A DNA stretch of 64,000 nucleotides, from assembly GCF_036850765.1 (NCBI RefSeq), contig NC_089492.1, positions 295,514,590-295,578,589 on the forward strand, given 5' to 3'. A program made the position numbers and the translations under genes. Each line of letters begins with the position of its first letter. Position 1 is the stretch's first letter. The notes below the pieces were generated by a model. It searched no databases and was not told the origin of the DNA. It saw only the letters and a list, made by a program, of their open reading frames with translations. Positions 22,137 to 31,360 of this stretch are shown one piece after another. Source of the stretch: Saccopteryx bilineata. Taxonomy: Eukaryota; Chordata; Mammalia; Chiroptera; Emballonuridae.

Positions 22137-22478
22137 CCTGACCAGGCGGTGGCGCAGTGGATGGAGCGTCAGACTGGGATGCGGAGGACCCAGGTTTGAG
22201 ACCCCGAGGTCGCCGGCCTGAGCGTGGGCTCATCTGGTTTGAGCAAAAAGGCTCACCAGCTTGGACCTGGGGTTGCTGGCTTGAGAGGGGGGTCGCTCAG
22301 TCTGCTGAGGGTCTGCGATCAAGGCACATGTGAGAGGGCAATCAATGAACAGCTAGGGTGTTGCAACGAAAGGCTGATGATTGGTGCTTCTCATCTCTCT
22401 CCATTCCTGTTTGTCTGTCTCTGTCTGTCCCTTTCTCTGACTCTCTCTGTAGAGAAAAAAAAAAAGAAAAAGAAAAAA
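22137..22478 (+). mobile_element. tRNA-derived SINE, type B
   Basis: Full copy CCTGACCAGGCGGTGGCGCA to an A-rich tail, with a perfect 14-bp duplication AAATCCAGGGGCGG at 22123-22136 and 22479-22492. Confidence 0.92.
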
Positions 22479-22492
22479 AAATCCAGGGGCGG

Positions 22493-23428
22493 AGTGGTCC
22501 CCCTTCCTCCCATGCACAGAGAAGCACCTGCAGGGTCCGCTCCCTAGGGTGGCCAGATTTAGCAAGTAAAAAATGTACCGTTCTGAGGAAGGAGGGGCAG
22601 GCTCTCTCTTCCCCAAGAAGAAAAAAAACAAAGAACAAAAACAAGAAGAATGCAAGGGAAAGGAGCCTCTGCAGAGGCAAATGAGTCAGCCAATTAATGA
22701 TCAACTACATCCTATAGCTCTCTGAAAGGTGGCCTGGAGCTGGTTGCAACACAAAGCAAGAAAGACAGGACTTGTACAGAGCCACAGCCAGTAGTCCGGA
22801 AACCCTTTCCCCCTTGCGAGCCCCTCCGAAACTCACCCTCCCCTCCTGGAGTCATCAGAGCAATGTATACCTCTCTCTGGACAAAGGGGTCACGAGCCCC
22901 TTGCATGGACACATGGATTCTGTAAAAGGTATATTTCACCTGTAAGAAAATCGATCTCGGGGAGCACATGTCTTTTGGGAGCTACCAGCCCCACTGGCTC
23001 CCACCAGCTTTTAATTCTCTTTTCCTCTGATGCAATTATCCAAGCGTCCTATCTCTGTCAGGTCGCTTCCTGCTACTACAGTTCCACCAGCGACCAACAA
23101 TTATTTTGGATAAGCATCAGGATGATTTCATACTAAAAAAAAAATAATTTACTTAGGGTGGGTCTGGAATTCGAATGTAGCTGGGCGTTCTGGAGTGGAG
23201 CTTACCTGGCACCCACACGTCTCAGACTTGCTCGTGGGTAAGAAATGCAAGAGGGGTGGGTAGGAATGCAGCCAGGGACTCTGGGCTACCCCCGTGGGGG
23301 AAGGGGTGAGGTGAGGACTGAGGATGCGAATTGAAGGTAAAAACTAGCCCCTGCATTCAGCCCATGAGGAAAACTCAAGAGATGGTTGGTCATTATCGTG
23401 ATCATGATGATCATGTGTCAAGTGTGAT

Positions 23429-23461
<33 letters not shown>

Positions 23462-23949
23462 ATTGGAGGGGCCTTCTCGACAACTGCATTTGACAGCTGC
23501 ACACTCTCCATCTCCAATCTGCCCACTGCTGTTTCCGCCAGCCACTCCGCGGAGGAAATGTCACAGGAGGGAACCAACCAGGGCCTGGCTTGTAAGTGCT
23601 CCTCTGGCTCTGCAGCTGGGATTTTGGTGAATGCAGCCACACCAGAAGATTCCAGGTCACCTTGCTCAACCTGTCTTTACCCCCTCACCTCCATACTGAA
23701 TGGAGTTTTGGGGGCACAAAGTGCTGTGGGAGACTCGGGACCTCCTGGTTCCATACAAGGGACCGAAATCCAATTGGAATTTTTCTGAAGCCCAAAGGGG
23801 GGTTTCTTGGAAGGAAGCCTGCAGAGACTGACTTAAGAGATGAGCTGGACCTCCAAACCTCGGAGAGCTCAGGGGTGTTGGGGGCACTGGAACTCAGTCT
23901 GGCATTCTCTCTCTGCATAGCTTCTTCTTTCCTCCTGCAGGCCGGCTTT
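22493..23949. other. Intergenic, no gene recognised
   Basis: Contains a (TG)n microsatellite at about 23429-23462. No other recognised feature. Confidence 0.45.
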
Positions 23950-23957
23950 CTCCATAT

Positions 23958-24005
23958 CAGCGGTTCTCAACCTGTGGGTCGCGACCCACAGGTTGAGAAC
24001 CGCTG
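23958..24005. mobile_element. 48-bp palindromic hAT (SPIN-like) micro-element
   Basis: A perfect inverted repeat of 2 x 24 bp beginning CAGCGGTTCTCAACCTGTGG and ending with its exact complement, with no internal sequence. The 8-bp duplication CTCCATAT flanks it at 23950-23957 and 24006-24013, as hAT transposases generate. The end sequence resembles SPIN-type hAT elements. Confidence 0.93.
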
Positions 24006-24248
24006 CTCCATATGGTGGCAGAAGGGCTGCTGTTGCTCCCAAGTCTCACATCCCAGAGAGAAAAATCCCAGGGAAGGCCACAGATGACCACAGATAGAAC
24101 TCCTTCTCTCTCTACCCTCGTATTTCATTCTCTCTCTTTGCCCCAGGGATCTTAGTCCTGTGGCTTTCAATTCTGTCTAGAAGCTGGTGACTCTCCAAAG
24201 GGGAGTCTTGCCATTGTTTTTTACTGCATAGCATCTGAAAACCCCGTA

Positions 24249-24490
24249 TTAGTTAGCACAGGAGAAGCTTCCAGAAGAAAGACACCCATGACTGAGTAAG
24301 TTGAGGCTGATACAGCGAAATACCACCGACTGGGTGCATTATAGACAACAGAGATTTAATGCTCACAGTTCTGGGGTCTGGAAGTCTGAGGTCAAGGTAT
24401 CCACACGGTCACCTTTCTGGTTTACAGCCAGTGAGAAGCAATCACAAGGCCACACTGGGATGGTCACTGCAGTCCCTGGGAGGGAGCGGT
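24249..24490 (-). mobile_element. MLT1-type (ERVL-MaLR) LTR fragment
   Basis: The reverse complement of the 3' half of an MLT1 LTR: GCTGATACAGCGAAATACCA, CACAGTTCTGGGGTCTGGAA and GTCTGAGGTCAAGGT. Non-coding. Confidence 0.75.
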
Positions 24491-24895
24491 GTTCTGAGAG
24501 TAATTCCCACCTTTGGAAGGGAAGGGTAGATTTTGGTGGTGAATTACACCATCTCTATGGCAACCCCATCCTATGACTGGGAAACATCCTAGTATCGGTT
24601 GGGCTGTCTGAAGAGAGATTCTGAATGGTCCACGATTTCAATCAGAAAGTCACACTTGTCGTGTGATATCTCAGCAGGCACAGAAGCCACCAAGGGTCTG
24701 TCTTTGTTCCTTGCAGCTTATCAATCTACTCTCCGCCAGCTGGTGATCCGAGATCACACCTGTCAATTCTCAATTTGGCCAGCCAGGAGCAGGTATGGAA
24801 AGGAGAGGGACAAAGCTGTCCCCTCCCATCACCAGGTCACTGCAGGCATGTTGTCAAAGATGTGATTCAGAGTAGAGGGGCACAGATGTGTGTTT

Positions 24896-24973
24896 TTTCT
24901 TCCTCCCTCCCTTCCTTCCTCCCTCCCTTCTTCCCTTCCTCCTTCCATCCCTCCCTTCCTTTTCCTTCCTTCC

Positions 24974-25041
<68 letters not shown>

Positions 25042-25105
25042 TTTCCTTCCTTCCTCCCTCCCTTCCTTCCTTCCTTCCTTTCCTTTCTTTCTTTCTCTTT
25101 TCTCT
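24896..25105 (+). repeat. (TTCC)n/(TTTC)n pyrimidine tetranucleotide array
   Basis: About 200 bp of CCTT and CTTT units with a pure (TTTC)n core at about 24976-25042. It abuts the tail end of the following SINE and probably grew from it. Confidence 0.95.
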
Positions 25106-25341
25106 TGTTTTCTGAGAGAGTGAGAGACAGATTGACTGGAAGGAAGATGAGAAGTATCAGCTTGTAGCTGTGGTACTTCAGTTGTTTAATGATTGCTTTC
25201 TCATTTGTGCCTGGACCAGGAGAGCGGGGGCTCCAGCCGAGCCAGTGACCCCTTGCTCAAGCCAGTGACCTTGTGGTTTCAAACCTGAGTCCTCTGCATC
25301 CCAGATAGACACTTTATCCACTGCACCACTGCCTGGTCAGG
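25106..25341 (-). mobile_element. tRNA-derived SINE, type B
   Basis: Minus strand GCCTGACCAGGCAGTGGTGC through GGTTTGAAACC to a CTGTCTCTCAC end. Confidence 0.8.
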
Positions 25342-25359
25342 CAATGCACTGTTTCTTTC

Positions 25360-25575
25360 TTTCTTTTTATATTTTATTTTATTTTATTAAGATTTTACTT
25401 ATTGATTTTTGGAGAGAGAGAGAAGTAGAGTGCGAAAGAGGGAGAAACAGGAAGCATCTAACTAGTAGTACTTGCTTCCTGTATGTGCCTTGACCTGGTA
25501 AGCCCAGGGATTCCAACTGGTGACCTCACGGTTCCAGGTCAGTGCTTTATCTAGGGCTCAGCCACAGGTCAGGCT
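25360..25575 (-). mobile_element. tRNA-derived SINE, type C
   Basis: Minus strand GCCTGACCTGTGGCTGAGCC to an AATAAAATAAAATATAAA tail. Confidence 0.8.
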
Positions 25576-26490
25576 GTGCCATGTTTCTTATGTGCAGGTT
25601 TCACCCTGCAAACTTCAGGCCTGCGATCATTGTCACAGCACTGTCCCTTGGTTCTGAGATGCATGGAAACATTTACCTCTGTCACCTTCCGAGAGAGGCA
25701 TTACTTGCTATTTCCATGCACCTTTAATACATTTCTGGGCTTTTTTCCCCTCCCTCTCTCATGGAATATGTTATGAACTCAACAGTGCACGTCTTACCAT
25801 TGATGCTGAGAATTCAGGGCACACAGCCATCACACGGGAGTAGAACTCATACTCCTAATGAGCAATGCTAACCAATACCATTTTCAGGGAGAGCTTACTA
25901 TGAGCCGGTAATGAAATTAAGCAAATTTACACAGATGATCTCGTTCCACCAAGGCTATGAAAGCGTTCCTCCAGTGAATTGTCCCTCCCCTTCCTTCCAA
26001 CTCCCAAGGTTGGTGGCTGTGACGACGATGATAACATGGTTATAAATAACACTAGATTATCAGGCGCTGAGGTGAGAGCGGGCCAGATACAGAACAGGAA
26101 AGGACACCCCAATGCAAACCATAATTTAACAATATATATTTTGTAGAAGGCTCACAAGAGCCAACATCCAGCCGGTGCTCACCTAAGCACTCGCCTTGCA
26201 TGAAGCGAGCAGGTGGATCCTGGGGGCGGTGACCAATACTCTTGATTTCTTCCAGGGGGCAATCTGATCAGTCACGGTTCAATGGGAGAACTGGCGGCCA
26301 GACCACCGGGTTCGAGCCTGGGCCCTGCAAACTCGGCCTGTGACATTCTGCAAATGCCACGACCTCTCTCTGTCCCTCCTTCTCTGCACAGTGGGGACAG
26401 ATGATCGGTTATTCATAGGACTTGCGGCATGCCAAGCCCTGGGACGAGCACTCTGTTATTATCGACTCCAGAGGGAGGAAACGCAGGCGG
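25576..26490. other. Upstream flank of the ZNF787 island
   Basis: No gene seen. An MIR-like segment lies around 26283-26420 (GGGTTCGAGCCTGGGCCCTG). CpG density rises from about 26.5 kb. Confidence 0.4.
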
Positions 26491-26499
26491 AGAGGTTAG

Positions 26500-28350
26500 A
26501 CCTGGACACGGGAGGCGCCGGAGGCCAGCACGCTCTGTCCGGGATCGAAAGGACCAGGGTCGCAGAGGACAGTCCTGTGGCAGCACGTGGGCGCCGGTCC
26601 CCCCGCGAGGAGCGTCGGCGGGGAAGGGGTTATGATGATAGAGACAGCTGGAGGACTCCGGGCGGCACGAGCGGCCCTGGCCACTCTGCGTGCACCTCCC
26701 GCGCGCGCGTCCAGCTCTGGGAGAGCGGACTGCGCAGGCGCGAGGGCCCAGCTCCGGGAGGGAAGGGCGGGGGGGCACCTCCTTCCCTAGCCACCGGAAG
26801 TCTCCGCCTAACGGGCCGAGCCCGCGCCTCCGGTCCTGGGAGGGGGCGGGGCCGCAGCCCCTCGGCGCACGGCGCCATAGAGCGCGGCCGGAGGACCCGC
26901 GTCCTAGATGTGCCCGGAAGTGGCTTCCCGAGTGCCGGCTCCGCACCATCGAGCCGGGGGTGGGGGGGGACGGCGGCCAGGGGGGGTCGCGGGCTCACCT
27001 TCCTAGAGCGACCAGGACGGGGTGGCGGCCGGACAGGGGTGGGGGGAGGGGGAAAGCGGCGCGGGCGGAAGCGGCCAGGAAGGTCACTTCCGGCCTGGGC
27101 GCCCGTCCCCCTGACCCCAGGGTCTGAGTCGCCGCTGCCGCCGCTGCCACCATCCGCGAGGGAGGAGAGAGGAGGAGCAGTGCAGCGCGGCGGCCCCGGG
27201 ACCGAGGAGGTGAGGGGCGGGCGCAGGAGCGGAGGGCGTGCGCTCAAGGCCGGGGGGATGGGGGAGTGGGGGGCGCGCCTGGGCAGCTGGGCTGCGGACG
27301 GGGGGCGGGCGGCGAGCGCTACTGGGCGGCGAGTGCGCGTGCGCGCTCTGGGGGGGCGTGAGGGCGCGCGGCCGGCGGGGCGGGGGCGCGCCTGAAGGGC
27401 CGCGGCCGAACGCGTGCGCGCGGCCGCGGCGGGAAAAGTGCGCGCACGCTCGCGCACGGCCGCACCGGGCAGGGAACGCGCCCGGGAGGAATACGCGTGC
27501 GCAGCGCTAGGCGGGGGGCAGTTCTCTGCCCTGGGGCTCAGCTCCGGATGGGGTCGCCGTGTTCCCTCCCACCCCATCCTGCCTGGCTGCTGGTGGCCGG
27601 AAGTGGTGGCGACTCCGGGGTGGGGGGGGAAGTTGAGGCTCCGATGGGGGCGGGGGAGCCGGCCTGACCGGAATCCTGGCTCCCCCCCCAAAAAGAAACT
27701 CCTTCCCTTTTTCAAAGCACCCGGGCCCGTTGCTGCCCGGAGCGGGCCGCGTGCAGCCTTTGATCCGCGCGGCAATTACGGGCGCTCCGGCCGGCGGAGG
27801 CTCATTCATTCGCCTGGCGCGGGCGGGGGATGGAAACGTGTGCGCCCCAGGGCGGGGGTGAGGGGGACGCGGCTGAGCCAAGGCCAGGCTCCAAGTGGCC
27901 TTCGGAGCAGGGCGCAGACAGGGGCCGGGCCTCCCACTCCAACTGCAAAGGCGGACAGACACTCCCGTCCGTGCCCTGGAGTGCTCCTCGGACCCGAGGG
28001 TTCCTTCTGCAAGTTCAGGAGGGAGTGATCAGACGCGGAAAAGTGACCCATAGGCGTGAGAGCCCGCAGCAAGTGTTGACACAGGCTCCTAGGGGCTGGG
28101 TACCAAGGACAGCAAGGCCTGGAGCTGAGACGTAGACCTGGAGACACCTGAGTTCCCACCCGCAGACCAGAGCGCTCGTGGAACGGTCCAGGGAGCATGG
28201 GAGCCCAGGGAGGGCGCGTAGCGCAGCCCTAGCCAGGGTTTTCCTATGTTTCCGGGCGCCAGGCCCCAGGCTGGGCAGGGCGGAGGACCCAGCGGAGAGC
28301 CAGAGCTGGCCTGGGTCCGGAAGCACAGGTGCTGTTGTTGCTGCTCGCTT
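26500..28350 (+). promoter_or_regulatory. ZNF787: ZNF787 CpG island and promoter
   Basis: This block is very GC- and CpG-rich. It contains four ETS-type CCGGAAGT sites (26794, 26914, inverted at 27086, and 27597) and NRF1-type sites (TGCGCAGGCG at 26731 and a second near 27496). There is no TATA box, as is typical of broadly expressed zinc-finger genes. The non-coding first exon ends inside it at a strong GTGAGG donor. The exact transcription start cannot be read from sequence. Confidence 0.85.
27090..27209 (+). other. ZNF787: ZNF787 non-coding first exon (start approximate)
   Basis: The sequence runs from just after an inverted ETS site, through a CCGCCGCTGCCACC segment, to a purine-rich end GGGACCGAGGAG followed by the donor GTGAGG at 27210. 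No in-frame start leads into the coding exon, so it is taken as 5' UTR. Only the donor is well supported; the 5' end is a guess from the promoter motifs. Confidence 0.6.
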
Positions 28351-28554
28351 ATCTCCTCTCTTTAGTCTGTAAGCCGCTTTGCTAAATGCAGCGACCTTCG
28401 CGGGCTTGCGTCTGCTGCAATCCCCTCGGCCTCCAGAGAACATGCAGATCAGAGTCCTCCTGGAATTATGTCTTCCTCCCCCTCTTCCCCTTGGAAGCCT
28501 TCCAGAGCTCACTGCCACCCCCACCCTGGCAATACAGGAAGGGTTTGGCCCGGT

Positions 28555-28670
28555 GTTGGGACCGTGCTCTGGGGTCAGGCAGACCTTGGAATCCTGGCCC
28601 CACCACTCAACTCAGACCTTGGTGACCTTAGGTAACTAATCTGGGTTTTTGCCCAGTGAAACGGGACAAT
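28555..28670 (+). repeat. MIR fragment
   Basis: Contains CTCTGGGGTCAGGCAGACCT, GGTGACCTTAGGTAACTAAT and a GTGAAACGGGACAATAGT end, as in MIR. Confidence 0.7.
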
Positions 28671-29086
28671 AGTTACACTGCCGACCTTGGCCTGCTTTCC
28701 TTTTAGAGCCAGCGAGGTGGATGTTGAGCCTGTGGAAAGGGCTCTGGAACCAGGCATGCCTAGGCTACCCTCCTTCAGGCCCATGGCCTTGGACCTGGGA
28801 CTTCCTCTTTCCTGGGCCGTTTCCTCTCCATCCCCTAAGGTGGAGAGCACAGCGCACGTTTCACTAGATGAGTCTTGTCTATCAGGCTGCCACACACACA
28901 CCCAGCCTTGCTCGGCCCATGGGCACAGCCCCCTGCTCTGCAGTAGGGAAGAGGAGGTCTTTGGGCACACGTTTTTTAAGGTTTCCACAGGCCAGACCCT
29001 GAGGTGGCTGATGCTGGGTGGCATTTCTGTCTTGGAGCAGCTTAGAGACAGGTGGGGAGATACATGCACAGAAGTACCATACAGAG

Positions 29087-29417
29087 CAGGGGTCCCCAAA
29101 CTTTTTACACAGGGGGCCAGTTCACTGTCCCTCAGACCGTTGGAGGGCCGGACTATAAAAAAAACTATGAACAAATTCCTATGCACACTGCACATATCTT
29201 ATTTTAAAGTAAAAAAACAAAACGGGAACAAATACAATATTTAAAATAAAGAACAAGTAAATTTAAATCAACAAACTGACCAATATTTCAATGGGAACTA
29301 TGCTCCTCTCACTGACCACCAATGAAAGAGGTACCCTTCCAGAAGTGCAGCGGGGGCCGGTTAAATGGCCTCAGGGGACCGCAATGTGGCCCGCGGGCCA
29401 TAGTTTGGGGACCCCTG
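29087..29417. mobile_element. Complete non-autonomous hAT element, 331 bp
   Basis: Terminal inverted repeats are CAGGGGTCCCCAAACT and its complement, 16 bp perfect. The 8-bp duplication ATACAGAG is perfect at 29079-29086 and 29418-29425. No transposase frame is present; the interior is AT-rich between GC-rich subterminal regions. Confidence 0.95.
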
Positions 29418-29620
29418 ATACAGAGGGTTCAGGGTGTGTGCAGAACAGCCCCCCTGGAGCTATAGGAGCCGGGGTTTGTGTGTATGGGGTGGTGCTGATG
29501 TTAGTAGTGATGTGCACTCTGGGTTCTTCATGCAGGAAAGATTTCACAACATCAGTCCAGGTGATTTTGAGAGAACGTTGGTTAAAGCTGGGAACAGTGA
29601 ATTCAAGGAATGGCTTAAGA

Positions 29621-30344
29621 CAGGGGTCCCAAACCTAATGCTCGCGAGCCAGATGTGGCTCTTTTGATGGTTGTATCTGGCTCGCAGACAGATCTTTAAT
29701 AAAAGAAATAATAATGTTAAAAATATAGAACATTCTCATGTATTAAAATCCATTCATTTCCTACCGCTCATGTTCATGGTTGCGGGTGGCTGGAGCCAAT
29801 CACAGCTGTCCTCCAGGACAACAACAAATTTTTATTGGATAATGCTTAACGTACATGGGTCGTTGTATGGCTCTTACAGAATACATTTTTTTTTTTTTTT
29901 TCATTTTTCTGAAGCTGGAAACAGGGAGAGACAGACAGACTCCCGCATGCGCCCGACCGGGATCCACCCGGCACGCCCACCAGGGGCGACGCTCTGCCCA
30001 CCAGGGGGCGATGCTCTGCCCCTCCGGGGCGTCGCCATGTTGCGACCAGAGCCACTCTAGCGCCTGAGGCAGAGGCCACAGAGCCATCCCCAGCGCCCGG
30101 GCCATCTTTGCTCCAATGGAGCCTTGGCTGCAGGAGGGGAAGAGAGAGACAGAGAGGAAGGCGCGGCGGAGGGGTGGAGAAGCAAATGGGCGCTTCTCCT
30201 GTGTGCCCTGGCCGGGAATCGAACCCGGGTCCTCCGCACGCTAGGCCGACGCTCTACCACTGAGCCAACCGGCCAGGGCCCAGAATACATTTTAAAATAT
30301 GTGGCGTTCATGGCTCTCCCAGCCAAAAAGGTTCCTGACCCCTG
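29621..30344. mobile_element. Second non-autonomous hAT element, split by a SINE
   Basis: Begins CAGGGGTCCCAAACCT and ends AGGTTCCTGACCCCTG. The perfect 8-bp duplication GCTTAAGA is at 29613-29620 and 30345-30352. Removing the SINE and one copy of its duplication leaves about 320 bp. Its interior is unrelated to the first hAT copy. Confidence 0.93.
29890..30280 (-). mobile_element. tRNA-derived SINE, type A, inside the hAT element
   Basis: Full copy on the minus strand with the perfect 13-bp duplication CAGAATACATTTT (29877-29889 and 30281-30293). Confidence 0.93.
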
Positions 30345-30407
30345 GCTTAAGAAAAAAGAAGCAAGACCACTGCAACAGGAGCCTGGGCATGGCTGCCCTT
30401 GGTTCTT

Positions 30408-30770
30408 CTTTTTTTATTTTATTTTTATTTTTATTTATTTTTTTACAGAGACAGAGAGTGAGTCAGAGAGAGGGATAGACAGGGACAGACAGACAGGAAC
30501 AGAGAGAGATGAGAAGCATCAATCATTAGTTTTTCATTGCGCATTGCAACACCTTAGTTGTTCATTGATTGCTTTCTCATATGTGCCTTGACCGCGGGCC
30601 TTCAGCAGACCGAGTAACGCCTTGCTGGAGCCAGCGACCTTGGGTTCAAGCTGGTGGGCTTTTCCTCAAACCTGATGAGCCCGCACTCAAGCTGGCGACC
30701 TCGGGGTCTCGAATCTAGGTCCTCTGCATTCCAGTCTGACGCTCTATCCATTGCACCACCACCTGGTCAG
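30408..30770 (-). mobile_element. tRNA-derived SINE, type B
   Basis: Full copy on the minus strand with the perfect 16-bp duplication GCTGCCCTTGGTTCTT (30392-30407 and 30771-30786). Confidence 0.93.
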
Positions 30771-30959
30771 GCTGCCCTTGGTTCTTGAGGAGGAAAATCA
30801 CCGAGGCAGAAGAAGTGAGCCAGCTGGGCTGCGTGGGCTCAGGAAATGAGAAACAAGAAACAGAGGCAAAAAGAGAGCCCTTGGAGACGGGTTCAGGAGG
30901 TTAGCCCTGAACCGCCAGCCAACTGCCTGCTATTCCCTGGTTGAGTCACATGGGGACTT

Positions 30960-31144
30960 GAAAACTTTTTAACTGATTGACTGATTTGAGAGAGAGAGAG
31001 AGAGAGAAATACTGATTTGTTGTTCCACTTATTTATGCATTCACTGGTGGATTCTTCCATGTGCCCTGACAGGGGATCAAACCTGCAACCTTTTGGCATA
31101 TTGGGACAGCACTCTAAGCAATTGGGCTACCTGGCCAGTGTTCT
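30960..31144 (-). mobile_element. tRNA-derived SINE, Ves-like
   Basis: Minus strand CACTGGCCAGGTAGCCCAAT to a (TC)n tail. The duplication CATGGGGACTT is at 30949-30959 and 31145-31155. Confidence 0.88.
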
Positions 31145-31360
31145 CATGGGGACTTTTATAGCTTAAGAGAAAGAAAGCAAAGATACATACATGCCCTAGG
31201 AAAGAAGGATGGGGGACTGATGAGGGTGTGCTCTAGAGGGGGCGGGGTAGGTACTGAGTCCTTGGCCTGAAGGGTTCTTACATGTTTCCTGAAGGCAGGC
31301 ATTTTAGGGGAGGATCCCAATAGGATATTCATCCACTCTCTAGGTGTGTCCTCTCAGAGT

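Larger units (their letters stand above)
29520..31360 (+). repeat. Unclassified interspersed repeat, copy 2 (interrupted four ways)
   Basis: It carries the same ordered blocks as 19335-19775, beginning GCAGGAAAGATTTCACAAC at about 29533. It is broken by a hAT element carrying a SINE and by two further SINEs. Confidence 0.65.

Noticed and set aside
26340..27775. Long open frames on both strands (351 and 381 codons) over the CpG island
   Set aside because: Stop codons are rare in GC-rich DNA. The translations are low-complexity Arg/Gly/Pro/Ala without domains, and they run through the promoter and the donor at 27210.
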